Shown here one piece after another: positions 24,537-33,421 of a stretch of DNA of 64,000 bases. The DNA is taken from assembly GCF_009695655.1 (NCBI RefSeq), contig NZ_VUNM01000003.1, positions 1 through 64,000 of the forward strand. Direction: 5' to 3'. The notes beneath the pieces are model-generated. The model had not been told where the DNA came from and made no database searches. It saw nothing but the letters and a program-made list of their open reading frames with translations. The stretch is from Sharpea porci (GTDB taxonomy: Bacteria > Bacillota_I > Bacilli_A > Erysipelotrichales > Coprobacillaceae). A program made the position numbers and the translations under genes. Within the stretch, counting starts at the first letter, position 1, and the number at the start of each line of letters is the position of its first letter.

Positions 24537-25478
24537 ATGATTCTAAATACAGGCAATCGAACAGATATACCGGCATTTTATAGTCAATGGTTTATGAATC
24601 GTATTCATGAGGGCTATGTTTTAAGTCGTAATCCTTATAATGAAGATCTTGTATTGCGTTATCGGCTTTCACCGGATGTGGTTGACTTGATACAGTTTTG
24701 TACAAAGAATCCAACACCATTATTACCTTATATTGATGAACTTAAAAGAAGCTATCGTATGTACTTTATGGTCACCATTACACCCTATGGCACAGAAATA
24801 GAACCTCATGTACCTAATAAGAATAGAATTATTGATGCCACAAAATCCTTATCAAAAAAACTTGGCAAAGAGAATGTAATATGGCGTTATGATCCTATTT
24901 TTATCAACGATAAATATACCCTACACTATCATATCCATATCTTTGAAGAAATGTGTAAGAAGTTAAGTGGTTATGTTGATGCATGTATCTTTTCCTATAT
25001 TGATCTCTATAAGAAAACAGAAAAAAACTTCCCTGAAGTCAGGGAAGTGACACGAGAAGAGAAGGAAGTTCTCGCCCAGAGTTTCAGTGCAATAGCCTCA
25101 AGATATGCCATCAAGCTAAGAACATGTCTGGAAAATGATGCCTTCTTGAATAAGTACAACATTGATACTTCAGGTTGTGCTACAAAGGATAAGCTTGAAG
25201 CAGCAACCAATCTCCATTTCAACATTCCTAAGAGTGATATGATGGCAAGAACTGGATGTCAGTGTCTTCTAGGCAATGATATTGGGGCTTATAATACATG
25301 TTTTCATGAATGTCGGTATTGTTATGCGAATTATGATAATAAGCTTGTAGAAAAGAATATGAAGCTCCATGATCCATCTTCACCACTTCTTATTGGTCAT
25401 GTAAAACCTACTGATATGATTCGTGATGCCAAACAGATCAGTTATATTGATCATCAAACAACCATTTTTGATTTTTAG
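24537..25478 (+). CDS. DUF1848 family protein with C-terminal Cys cluster
   Basis: A 313-residue protein of the DUF1848 family, recognised by NTGNRTDIPAFYSQWFMNRI at the start, WRYDPIF in the middle and the C-terminal cluster CFHECRYCYAN (C-x3-C-x2-C). That spacing matches the [4Fe-4S]-binding site of radical SAM enzymes, but at the C-terminus rather than the N-terminus. The function is not known. AAAGGAGG precedes the ATG. It appears to be a single-gene unit. Confidence 0.82.
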   Translation: MILNTGNRTDIPAFYSQWFMNRIHEGYVLSRNPYNEDLVLRYRLSPDVVDLIQFCTKNPTPLLPYIDELKRSYRMYFMVTITPYGTEIEPHVPNKNRIIDATKSLSKKLGKENVIWRYDPIFINDKYTLHYHIHIFEEMCKKLSGYVDACIFSYIDLYKKTEKNFPEVREVTREEKEVLAQSFSAIASRYAIKLRTCLENDAFLNKYNIDTSGCATKDKLEAATNLHFNIPKSDMMARTGCQCLLGNDIGAYNTCFHECRYCYANYDNKLVEKNMKLHDPSSPLLIGHVKPTDMIRDAKQISYIDHQTTIFDF

Positions 25479-25519
25479 TAAGTTTTTTTGTATGATGGTG
25501 ATGAAAGTGAGAATAATTT

Positions 25520-26317
25520 ATGAAAGCATTATTTTTTGATATCGATGGGACACTCATCGATCCTAATAAAGGTATAATGAATGTACCTGAATCTGTAAAA
25601 AGTGAACTTCAGCGAATAAAGAGTCTAGGCCATAAGCTCTTTATTGCGACAGGTCGACCAAAAGCAATGTTGAATGAAGATCTACTGAGTTTACCAATGG
25701 ATGGCTATATTCTTTACAATGGTGGAGTCATTGAAGTGGAAGACAAAGTAATTTATGAAAACAAGATGGATTATGAATTAGCGAAAGCAACATGTGATAT
25801 GTTGGAAAAGCTTGGCTCTGACTACATGTTGGAGACAGCACACCATATCTATATCGATCCCGCCTTCCATGAGCTCTATGACTTCTTTAAGGAATTAGGC
25901 ATGGAGAAGATGTTTTCACAAGACTTTGATCGTGATGAAGTCTTACATCGTACAATTAAAGTAGAAGCTAATGTCAAACATCAAGATTATGATCTTCTAG
26001 AACATCATCTTGAACATGATTTCGGTTATATGATCAAGAATGATGAACATGGCAGTGATCATTGTTTTGAATTCTATTCACCAACAATCTCTAAAGCCTT
26101 AGCAATAGAAAGAGTCTTGAATTATTACCAGATTCCTAAAAAGCAGAGTTATGGCTTTGGTGATGGTGAAAATGATATTGAAATGTTTAACTATGTCAAA
26201 CACTCCATTGCCATGGGTAATGCTTCAGCTGATGTTATGGCTGCTGCAGATATTACAACCGATACTATTGAGAATGATGGATTGGCAAAGATCTTAAAAG
26301 TCATTATTCCAAACTAA
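25520..26317 (+). CDS. Cof-type HAD-IIB phosphatase
   Basis: A 265-residue HAD hydrolase. Motif I is FFDIDGTLID with the nucleophile and acid/base aspartates, motif II is the threonine in IATGRPK, and motif IV is GFGDGENDIEMF. The C2-type cap lies at about residues 80-185. Such enzymes dephosphorylate sugar phosphates, nucleotides or cofactors; specificity cannot be read from the sequence. It lies 41 bases after the DUF1848 gene on the same strand. Confidence 0.9.
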   Translation: MKALFFDIDGTLIDPNKGIMNVPESVKSELQRIKSLGHKLFIATGRPKAMLNEDLLSLPMDGYILYNGGVIEVEDKVIYENKMDYELAKATCDMLEKLGSDYMLETAHHIYIDPAFHELYDFFKELGMEKMFSQDFDRDEVLHRTIKVEANVKHQDYDLLEHHLEHDFGYMIKNDEHGSDHCFEFYSPTISKALAIERVLNYYQIPKKQSYGFGDGENDIEMFNYVKHSIAMGNASADVMAAADITTDTIENDGLAKILKVIIPN

Positions 26318-26509
26318 AACAAAAAGAAGTCTTTCTTGGGAGGAAAAAGGCTTCTCATTGTTGTCGAAATATTTAAAAGGGAAAATTTATGAACATCAGG
26401 AGTTTTCTCCTGACACTTAGTATAGTAAAGTAGAATTATGAACTGAATGTGTACAAATTTCATAAATAAAAAGTTTATGAAAAAATATTTAATGAAAGAA
26501 GGGTTAAGC
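26318..26509 (+). promoter_or_regulatory. Leader region of the threonine aldolase gene with hairpins and a possible 14-codon peptide
   Basis: A hairpin AGAAGTCTTT / AAAGGCTTCT (26326-26355) may end the HAD transcript. A second hairpin TCAGGAG / CTCCTGA (26396-26413) lies in a 14-codon frame (26389-26433) that has AAAAGGGA before its ATG. Whether this is a translated leader is uncertain. Confidence 0.35.
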
Positions 26510-27535
26510 ATGTTGTCATTTGAAAATGATTATAGTGAAGGTTGTCATCCACAAGTATTAGAAGCACTTGTAAAGACAAATATGGAACCATTACCTGGCT
26601 ATGGCAATGATTATTATAGCGAAGAAGCAAAGAAGAAAATCAGAAAAGTCTTACATAATGATGATACAGATATTTATTTCTTAACGGGTGGCACACAAAC
26701 CAATGAAACCATCATCACATCGCTCTTAAAGCCTTATGAAGGTGTAATTGCGGCAGAAACAGGACATATTGCCGTCCATGAAGCAGGTGCTATCGAAAAT
26801 CATGGGCATAAAGTCCTCACTATTCCTAGTTATGAAGGCAAAATCAAAGCCAGTGATTTAGAAGCTTATGTTGCAACATTCTATCAGGATGGCAATCATG
26901 AACATATGGTCTTTCCAGGTATGGTCTATATTTCTTTCTCAACGGAATATGGGACAATTTATTCACTTGAAGAATTAAAGGACATTGCGAAAATCTGTAA
27001 ACAATACAAGATGCATTTCTTTATTGATGGCGCAAGACTAGGTTATGGCTTAATGGCAAAAGAGAATGATGTGGATATAACGGATTTAAGTGCACTTTGT
27101 GATGTCTTTACAATTGGTGGGACAAAGGTTGGTGCACTTTGTGGCGAAGCTGTTGTTTTCACGCATCATAATGCCCCTTGGCACTTTATCCCTATTATCA
27201 AGCAACATGGGGCCTTATTAGCCAAAGGAAGACTGACAGGCATCCAGTTTAATGCGCTCTTTACGGATGATCTCTATTTTAAGATATCTGCTCATGCCAT
27301 TACACAAGCCAACAAACTCAAGAAGCTATTACAAGATAAAGGCTATCAGTTCTACCTCGATTCACCTACAAACCAACAATTTGTGATTGTGGACAATGAG
27401 AAGTATGCATCACTCTTGAAGAATGTACGTGTCTCATACATGGAAAAGTATGATGAGACACATACGGTCATTCGTTTCTGTACATCATGGGCTACAACTG
27501 ATGAACAATTATTAGAATTAGAGAAACTCTTATAA
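26510..27535 (+). CDS. Low-specificity L-threonine aldolase
   Basis: A 341-residue PLP enzyme of the beta-eliminating lyase fold that splits threonine/allo-threonine to glycine and acetaldehyde. The PLP lysine is in TIGGTKVGALCGE; FLTGGTQTNE near the N-terminus and FIDGARLGYGL are further family motifs. The start at 26510 (MLSFENDYSEG) is chosen because GAAGGG precedes it; earlier in-frame codons at 26447-26500 lack a site and add a non-conserved tail. A terminator follows. Confidence 0.9.
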   Translation: MLSFENDYSEGCHPQVLEALVKTNMEPLPGYGNDYYSEEAKKKIRKVLHNDDTDIYFLTGGTQTNETIITSLLKPYEGVIAAETGHIAVHEAGAIENHGHKVLTIPSYEGKIKASDLEAYVATFYQDGNHEHMVFPGMVYISFSTEYGTIYSLEELKDIAKICKQYKMHFFIDGARLGYGLMAKENDVDITDLSALCDVFTIGGTKVGALCGEAVVFTHHNAPWHFIPIIKQHGALLAKGRLTGIQFNALFTDDLYFKISAHAITQANKLKKLLQDKGYQFYLDSPTNQQFVIVDNEKYASLLKNVRVSYMEKYDETHTVIRFCTSWATTDEQLLELEKLL

Positions 27536-27562
27536 GATATGATTTTGGTCATATCTTTTCTT
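27534..27562 (+). terminator. Terminator after threonine aldolase
   Basis: Stem AAGATATGA / TCATATCTT with loop TTTTGG and T-rich tail. Confidence 0.85.
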
Positions 27563-27643
27563 TTGGAATTGTATTTGTTTTTTTAGAAATACTTTGTTGA
27601 AGTATAGTGTTTTGATAGAATAAGAAAATAAAGGAGTATGAAC

Positions 27644-28984
27644 ATGGCAAAAGAGACAAGTAAGACATTACGAAATGATGTGATTTATAGTATTTATGTA
27701 CGCAATTATAGTGAAGAAGGGACTTTTGAAGCTGTTAGAAAAGATTTGAATCGTATTCAACAGTTAGGTGTGGATATTATCTGGTTGATGCCCATTCATC
27801 CCATTGGCAAGATGCATCGTAAGGGAACACTAGGATCACCTTATGCGATACAGGACTATCGTGCTATTAATCCAGAATTTGGTACAATGGAAGACTTTAT
27901 CAATTTATGTGAGGCCATTCATGAAAGAGGCATGAAGGTTATCATTGATGTTGTCTATAATCATACATCACCCGATTCCTATCTTGCGAAAAACCATCCT
28001 GAATGGTTCTTTCATAAAGCAGATGGTACATTAGGTAATCGTGTTGGTAACTGGTGGGATGTTGTCGATTTGGATTATAGGCATCAAGAACTATGGGATT
28101 ATCAGATTGAGACACTCAAGATGTGGGCAAAGTATGTGGACGGATTTAGATGTGATGTGGCTTCTATGGTGCCTATAGATTTCTGGTTAAGAGCGCGTCA
28201 AGAAGTCAAGGATGTACGTCCGGATGCATTGTGGCTTGCAGAAAGCGTCGATCCAAACTTTGTGACCTATAATCGCAGCCATGGTATAGAGTGTGCGAGC
28301 GATAGCCAGATCTTTGAAGCTTTCGATATGAGCTATGATTATGATATCTTTAATACCTTTAAGAACTATGTCATCGGCAAAGAAACACTAGAAGCCTATA
28401 GTCAGGCTATTAACTTACAGGAAATGATTTATCCTGATAATTATGTCAAGGCTCGTTTCTTAGAAAACCATGACCGCAATCGTGCCCATTCACTCATTCG
28501 CAATGAACAGGCTTTAAAAAATCACTTAGCTTTCATCTATTTCAATAAAGGTACAACACTCCTTTATAATGGACAGGAAGTCGCAAGCATTCACACACCA
28601 GCCCTCTTCGATCATGATCCCATTGAATGGAATACGGACTTAGATTTAAGTGACTATATGCATAAACTCTATGACATGAAAAAGAACAGTATCTTAACGA
28701 ACTCTACTTATAGTACAACAGTGATTCGCAAGGATGTTTTAATGGCCATTCATTTAGAAAATGCTTCTTCTCCTTATGATTCTACAGAACATCCATCATT
28801 AGTAGGTATCTTCCAGTTTGATGGTCAGCCAACAGCCTGTGATGTCTCTAAAGCTCACTTGCATGATGGCATTTATCAGAATCTTATCGATGGCAAGAGC
28901 TATGAAATAAGAGAAGCAACACTTTATACGGATGGTGAACCTATCATTATTCAAAGCAATTGCGGACAAGAAATTATTCATTAG
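27644..28984 (+). CDS. GH13 alpha-amylase family enzyme
   Basis: A 446-residue, compact intracellular GH13 enzyme without signal peptide. Catalytic residues: nucleophile D in GFRCDVASM, acid/base E in WLAESV, and the transition-state stabiliser in LENHDRNRAHS; region I is DVVYNHTS. The barrel starts immediately (VIYSIYVRNY), and the C-terminal domain is short, so it probably acts on small maltooligosaccharides. The ATG at 27644 fits AAGGAG (27631-27636) better than the ATG at 27638. Confidence 0.88.
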   Translation: MAKETSKTLRNDVIYSIYVRNYSEEGTFEAVRKDLNRIQQLGVDIIWLMPIHPIGKMHRKGTLGSPYAIQDYRAINPEFGTMEDFINLCEAIHERGMKVIIDVVYNHTSPDSYLAKNHPEWFFHKADGTLGNRVGNWWDVVDLDYRHQELWDYQIETLKMWAKYVDGFRCDVASMVPIDFWLRARQEVKDVRPDALWLAESVDPNFVTYNRSHGIECASDSQIFEAFDMSYDYDIFNTFKNYVIGKETLEAYSQAINLQEMIYPDNYVKARFLENHDRNRAHSLIRNEQALKNHLAFIYFNKGTTLLYNGQEVASIHTPALFDHDPIEWNTDLDLSDYMHKLYDMKKNSILTNSTYSTTVIRKDVLMAIHLENASSPYDSTEHPSLVGIFQFDGQPTACDVSKAHLHDGIYQNLIDGKSYEIREATLYTDGEPIIIQSNCGQEIIH

Positions 28985-29014
28985 ATGATCATCCATAGGC
29001 TGGTCATCTTTTTT
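28983..29014 (+). terminator. Terminator after GH13 gene
   Basis: Stem AGATGATCA / TGGTCATCT followed by six Ts. Confidence 0.85.
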
Positions 29015-29044
29015 GTGCTATGATGAGGGAAAAGGAGAATGAAG

Positions 29045-29821
29045 ATGAACGAGGAAAATCTTGTCACATATTATAATAAATTCAACGAAGATAAACGCTT
29101 AAAGACAAAGCATGCCCGCGTGGAATACAACACAGCTATGCATTATATCAACGAGTGTTTGGATCAATGTCAAACCCACCGTATTCTTGATGTGGGAGCA
29201 GGAACAGGAGCTTATGCCATTCCTTTATTTCAGGCAGGCAATGATGTCCATGCGATTGAACTTGTCAAACACAATCTTCGTACAATGCAGAAGAAATGTC
29301 GTAATCTTGATGCAAGAGAAGGCAATGCCATGGATCTTTCAAAGTTTGAAGATGATTCATTTGATATCGTTTTATTGTTTGGACCAATGTATCATTTAAT
29401 TTCCCATGAAAATAAACTGAAAGCCTTAAATGAAGCCAAGAGAGTTGTCAAAGATACTGGCTTTATTCTAATCAGCTATTGTCTTAATGAATATGCGATT
29501 ATTGAACATGGTATTAAAGAAGGCTTTTTAAAACAGGCTGTAGAAAAGGGAGAAGTTGATGCAAACTTCCATGTCATTTCTAAAGAAGATGATCTCTATT
29601 CCTATGTCCGTATTGAAGATATCAACAAGCTTAAAGATGAAGCGGGATTGACAAGATATAAGATTATTGGTCAGGATGGTGCCGCCGAGTACTTAAAAAG
29701 AGAAATCAATCATATGGATGAAGAAAGCTTTGCCTGCTTCATGGCTTATCACTTGGCTAACTGTGAACGTTATGAATTACTTGGAGCAAGCAGACATGCC
29801 CTGGATATATTAAGGAAGTGA
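29045..29821 (+). CDS. SAM-dependent class I methyltransferase
   Basis: A 258-residue methyltransferase with motif I LDVGAGTGAYAIPL (about residue 45), the acidic residue in HAIELV, and the post-motif VLLFGPMYHL. The substrate is unknown. The ATG at 29045 lies eight bases after AAAAGGAG, whereas the ATG at 29039 is too close. Four bases after its stop the broken rpiR gene begins, so they probably formed one transcript. Confidence 0.85.
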   Translation: MNEENLVTYYNKFNEDKRLKTKHARVEYNTAMHYINECLDQCQTHRILDVGAGTGAYAIPLFQAGNDVHAIELVKHNLRTMQKKCRNLDAREGNAMDLSKFEDDSFDIVLLFGPMYHLISHENKLKALNEAKRVVKDTGFILISYCLNEYAIIEHGIKEGFLKQAVEKGEVDANFHVISKEDDLYSYVRIEDINKLKDEAGLTRYKIIGQDGAAEYLKREINHMDEESFACFMAYHLANCERYELLGASRHALDILRK

Positions 29822-29825
29822 GTCT

Positions 29826-30556
29826 ATGATTTATAGTAAGTTACCGGTCGTCTTTCTCAATACAATAGCTTCAGAAAAACAAGGCTCGACCAATGGTGAA
29901 ATTGCTTCCATATCATTACCCATCTAGATGAAGTCAAATATATGGGTATTAACCAGCTTGCTCAGTCTTGCCATGTGGCTAATAGTTCAATCTCTCGCTT
30001 TGTGAAAGCTATTGGCTTGAAGAATTATAATGAGTTAAGGGAACTGATGCTTTCATCCTCACTTCATTTTGAATGTGAAGATTCCCTAGAGAGCTATACA
30101 AACCATCTTCAACATGCCATCAATGATGCCTATCAAACCATTAATCATCATGAAATCGATAGACTTTGTCAGAAAATCAAGACATATAAAAAAGTTGCTG
30201 CCTTTGGCTTATTAAAAGCCGAAACAGCAGCAATGAATTTTGTCGATGAAATGATGATGCTAGGTAAATCTATCTATACCAACGTTTCCTACTTTGAACA
30301 AATAGATTATATCCTCAATGCCTCAGAAGAAGATTTAATCATTATTTTCTCTTATACAGGTGCTTATTTTTATTATCCTGGGTTACGAAGTGATCTCAAG
30401 AAACCCCATATCGTCTTCATTAGTCCTGCTTGTGATCAATATCCTGATTATATCAATCAGGTCATTGATTTTCGCTCGGATGGTTCATTGGTAGGACATC
30501 CCTATACATTAATGTTGGTAGGAAGTTATATCAGTCAGGTCTATGCGAGAAGCTAG
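29826..30556 (+). pseudogene. RpiR family regulator, broken by a one-base frameshift
   Basis: The N-terminus (MIYSKLPVVFLNTIASE) is in one frame and stops at TAG 29925-29927; the rest, from about 29910 to 30556, is in another frame and contains the HTH (GINQLAQSCHVANSSISRF) and a SIS domain (AFGLLKAETAAM, IIFSYTGAY). Adding one T after 29909 would join them as ...IASYIITHLDEV..., a normal RpiR start. Either a true frameshift or a sequencing error. A shorter, N-terminally incomplete product could start at the ATG at 29942. Confidence 0.8.
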
Positions 30557-30798
30557 GCCTTTTTCTCTATTTCTACCATCCCTTTAATCACATCAGGTGA
30601 GAGATGAACAATCTCGGCAATCTTTTCAATCGACATGCCAGATTTATACATTCCTTGAATGATATCCATCTTTTCTCCCATCACATCCTCACGTATACTC
30701 TGAACTTCAACACGGGCATTCTGTATTTCTTTACGGGATTCTTTGATTTCCTGTAATGTCTCGATATTATGATATGTTCGTTTTTGATCTTTTTTCAT
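30553..30798 (-). pseudogene. Short protein resembling the C-terminus of Rpn/PD-(D/E)XK transposases
   Basis: An 81-residue frame with a basic start (MKKDQKRTYHN), a coiled-coil-like charged middle and a C-terminal YKSGMSIEKIAEIVHLSPD segment, the helix-turn-helix tail seen at the end of Rpn-type recombination nucleases. The nuclease domain is absent, and the IS605 element lies directly upstream, so it is probably a gene remnant, although GAAAGGG before the ATG would allow translation. It is convergent with the rpiR pseudogene and overlaps it by four bases. Confidence 0.55.
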
Positions 30799-30876
30799 AA
30801 ATAAAACCCTTTCGTTTGTTGTAGGCGGAAACCCACTGCCTTTAGGCGGTGGGAGGAGCCTTGTATATTTTAATCA

Positions 30877-31280
30877 CTAACCTTGGCTTTCAATATATTT
30901 TTGTATAGTTGCTGACGATACTTCTCCAATACTACAGGCAAAATATCCATCAGGCCAAAATATCTTTTTTTCCAATACTGACTTGATAGACGCGAAGTGT
31001 ATTTTTGCCACAAATAATGTGTAGTTTCTTGTCTGACAGCTTTCACAATATCGCAAACTCTATCAGTCGTGTCATAACTCAGCAGAAAATGCATATAGTC
31101 TTTATCGGTTTCCATAGCAATGATTTTGTAGCCTTTTGTATTTGCTATATCGAAAATCTTCTGCTTAACATCGTCAGCAACAGATCCGTTTAATAGTGGC
31201 TTGCGGTATTTGGTTACAAGAACTATATGCACTTTTAGACTTTATTTCCGTCTGTTGCGATGATTATATCTATTATCCAT
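30877..31280 (-). pseudogene. tnpA: tnpA (Y1 transposase) inactivated by three lesions
   Basis: The gene starts at ATG 31280 after AGGTGACC, reads MDNRYNHRNRRK, then hits TAA (31242-31244) before the conserved VHIVLVTKYRKP. The HUH motif is changed from the expected H-x-H to Y-x-H (KDYMHF, codon 31095-31097). A run of seven Ts (30965-30971 on the plus strand) has lost one base; restoring it gives the catalytic-tyrosine end FACSIGEVSSATIQKYIESQ and a stop at 30877-30879. The element can no longer move by itself. Confidence 0.88.
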
Positions 31281-31363
31281 AGGTCACCTCTGATCATCAT
31301 TGATTTTCACTAATTATTATTTTATAATATATCTAGTGAAGAATAAATGAAAGGAGTTCATCT

Positions 31364-32503
31364 ATGGAACAGATGACTATAACAGCAAAAGTCCAAATAG
31401 TTGCTGCCGATGCTGAAAAGGTTTTGCTGGATAAAACCATGTCTGTCTATCGTGATGCCTGTAATTATGTTTCAAGCTATGTATTCCAGTCTCACGATTT
31501 AAAACAGTTTTCGCTGAACAAGGCTTTATATTCTGTTCTGAGAAAAAAGTTTGGTCTTAAATCACAAATGGCTCAGTCTGTTTTTAAGACAGTTATTGCG
31601 AGATATAAAACCATTCTTGAAAATCAGAAGGAGTGGATAAAACCTTCGTTCAAGAAACCACAGTATGATTTGGTCTGGAACAGGGATTATTCTTTAACGC
31701 AGAACTGCTTCTCTGTGAATACTCTTGACGGCCGTGTTAAACTTCAATATTTCGCTGAAGGCATGTCTAAATATTTTGACCATACGATATACAGGTTTGG
31801 CACAGCCAGGCTTGTAAATAAGCATGGGAAATATTATCTTCACATACCTGTAATTTTTGATGTCGAAGAAAGCAATATTTCTGACATCTGCAATGTTGTA
31901 GGCATTGACAGAGGCATTAATTTTGTTGTCGCTACTTATGACAGTAATCATAAGTCTGGATTCGTCAGCGGTAAGGCCATCAAGCAGAAACGAGCTAACT
32001 ATTCCAAGCTTCGTAAAGAACTTCAGATGCGTCAGACTCCATCTTCAAGACGAAGAATTAAAGCTATTGGTCAGCGAGAAAACCGTTGGATGCAAGATAT
32101 TAACCATCAGGTATCAAAGGCACTCGTTGAGAACAGCCCAAAGCATACACTCTTTGTGTTGGAAGATTTGTCAGGTATCCGTAATGCTACAGAACGTGTC
32201 AGAACAAAAGACCGTTATGTTTCCGTATCGTGGTCGTTCTATGACTTAGAACAGAAACTCATTTACAAAGCAAAACAAAATCAATCTTCTGTAATTAAAG
32301 TGGACCCTCGATATACGAGTCAGTGTTGTCCAATATGTGGACATACTGAAAAATCTAATCGCAATAAGAAGATACATTTGTTTACTTGTAAAAATTGTGG
32401 CTATAAATCCAATGATGACCGCATAGGAGCTATGAATCTGTATCGTATGGGAATAAACTATCTTGCTGATAGCCAAGTACCTAATACAGTTGTAACAGAG
32501 TAA
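31364..32503 (+). CDS. tnpB: TnpB RNA-guided nuclease (IS605 OrfB), intact
   Basis: A 379-residue protein of ordinary TnpB size. RuvC residues are D182 (GIDRGIN), E267 (FVLEDLSG) and D352 (DDRIGAMN); the zinc ribbon C322-x2-C325 ... C342-x2-C345 is complete. The ATG follows AAAGGAG. Nothing suggests decay, in contrast with its tnpA partner. TnpB proteins cut DNA next to a short target-adjacent motif using right-end RNA as guide. It lies about 0.9 kb upstream of the opp operon. Confidence 0.92.
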   Translation: MEQMTITAKVQIVAADAEKVLLDKTMSVYRDACNYVSSYVFQSHDLKQFSLNKALYSVLRKKFGLKSQMAQSVFKTVIARYKTILENQKEWIKPSFKKPQYDLVWNRDYSLTQNCFSVNTLDGRVKLQYFAEGMSKYFDHTIYRFGTARLVNKHGKYYLHIPVIFDVEESNISDICNVVGIDRGINFVVATYDSNHKSGFVSGKAIKQKRANYSKLRKELQMRQTPSSRRRIKAIGQRENRWMQDINHQVSKALVENSPKHTLFVLEDLSGIRNATERVRTKDRYVSVSWSFYDLEQKLIYKAKQNQSSVIKVDPRYTSQCCPICGHTEKSNRNKKIHLFTCKNCGYKSNDDRIGAMNLYRMGINYLADSQVPNTVVTE

Positions 32504-32650
32504 ACTCTGCTGCAAAGGGTGTTGTCAACCACCCTATGATGTAACGCCACTTTAGATAGCAATATCTATCGGGGTTAAAGGTCGGAGGTGTGAGCCGTTA
32601 GTACGACTGGGCAGTTACAAGCCCATGACCTTTAGGTCGTGGGTAGTTGA
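32504..32650 (+). ncRNA. Putative omegaRNA/right end of second IS605 element
   Basis: A structured non-coding tail after tnpB ending in the hairpin at 32622-32643 and TAGTTGAC. The expected guide would be the adjoining host DNA from about 32651 (GTCTGTATCCTCGTAG). Boundaries are inferred from the family. Confidence 0.55.
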
Positions 32651-32683
32651 CGTCTGTATCCTCGTAGAATCATTATACTACAA

Positions 32684-32713
32684 AAAAGAAGTGAAAGATG
32701 TCTTTCACTCCTT
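32684..32713. terminator. Bidirectional hairpin after the small minus-strand gene
   Basis: Stem GTGAAAGA / TCTTTCAC (32691-32708), flanked by an A run on the left, which is the T run for the minus-strand gene ending at 32746. Confidence 0.6.
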
Positions 32714-32745
32714 TTTCATGAAAAAGCCCATATAAATAGTATGTT

Positions 32746-32919
32746 CTATTCAAATTGTCTTGATTTTGGGTTATATTTCATATCTTTTGATAAAGTAACA
32801 AGGATAATATCTTCATTATGAAGACGATAGGCATCAATAAATTCATCTAAAGTATGTTTATTGTCTTTAAGTTCTCTATTTAATAATTCAACTAAAGCAT
32901 CCGCATAATTAATTGTCAT
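32746..32919 (-). CDS. Small hypothetical protein, 57 residues
   Basis: A short protein (MTINYADALVELLNRELKDN...) with an amphipathic helix followed by a second half NEDIILVTLSKDMKYNPKSRQFE. No family recognised. The ATG at 32919 has an excellent AGGAGG seven bases upstream, which makes it a real gene; the longer frame to 32970 adds codons before that site. It is flanked by the IS605 right end and the opp promoter region. Confidence 0.65.
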   Translation of the reverse strand: MTINYADALVELLNRELKDNKHTLDEFIDAYRLHNEDIILVTLSKDMKYNPKSRQFE

Positions 32920-32996
32920 AATTGACCTCCTAACCATATTTGGCTGTAAGACAATATACCATGGCGTCAATAAATGTAAAGAGGGTAAGAAGATAT

Positions 32997-33226
32997 ATAA
33001 CGCTTACAAATAGATGTTAACGTTTTTTTGTGATTTGAAATTAAAAATTTGATATTGATAATATACAAATGTGATAAATATTTAACGCGACTATACATAT
33101 AAGCGCTTAGAATTTCCTGATAAGAAGAAAAATATTTTTGAAATTAGTACAAAATAGAATATATTGTTCGAAAATTCATACAATATATGAAAAAATATTG
33201 ACGTTTTGCCTTTGAAAGTTTAGCAT
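32997..33226 (+). promoter_or_regulatory. opp upstream region: promoter and cre-like palindrome
   Basis: TTGACG (33198-33203), 17-bp spacer, TAGCAT (33221-33226) is the likely opp promoter. A palindrome TATAAGCGCTTAGA (33098-33111) matches the catabolite-responsive element consensus at all but two symmetric positions; a weaker similar site lies at 32997-33010. The rest of 32920-33421 holds no gene apart from a short leader. Confidence 0.5.
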
Positions 33227-33335
33227 AGTTCTATGATTTATAAAAATCATTTGTGTTAATTGAAGAGAATTCTTGTTTGTAGAGAATGAAATGCATTTTC
33301 TTAGCAGCAGTAAGTCCATAGTGGGAGAAGATAAC

Positions 33336-33368
33336 ATGCGTGCACTCATAAGTGTTGTTTTCAGTTGA
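33336..33368 (+). CDS. Possible 10-residue leader peptide of the opp operon
   Basis: ATG...TGA encoding MRALISVVFS, with GGGAGAAG six bases before the ATG, between the promoter and oppB. A hairpin (GAATGAAATGCATTTTC region, about 33283-33300) precedes it. Translation is plausible but unproven. Confidence 0.35.
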   Translation: MRALISVVFS

Positions 33369-33421
33369 CAAAGAGTATGTATCAAAGTAGATGCTTTGAA
33401 TTTAGGAAGAGAGGGATAAAA

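Larger units (their letters stand above)
30832..32650. mobile_element. IS200/IS605-type element with decayed tnpA and intact tnpB
   Basis: The left subterminal hairpin CCCACTGCC-TTTA-GGCGGTGGG (30832-30853) and right hairpin CCCATGACC-TTTA-GGTCGTGGG (32622-32643) share the loop TTTA. tnpA (minus) and tnpB (plus) are divergent. tnpA carries a stop, a missense in the HUH motif and a frameshift; tnpB is open and complete. The right end is at about 32650, judged from the hairpin-proximal TAGTTGAC. Confidence 0.88.

Noticed and set aside
29045-29821. Methyltransferase as part of a restriction system
   Set aside because: It has no DNA-methyltransferase motif (such as DPPY/NPPY) and no nuclease partner.
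31364-32503. TnpB close to the opp operon as a nuclease-dead TnpB-like repressor (TldR)
   Set aside because: TldR proteins have lost RuvC residues; here D182, E267 and D352 and the zinc ribbon are intact, and it is framed by its own IS ends.
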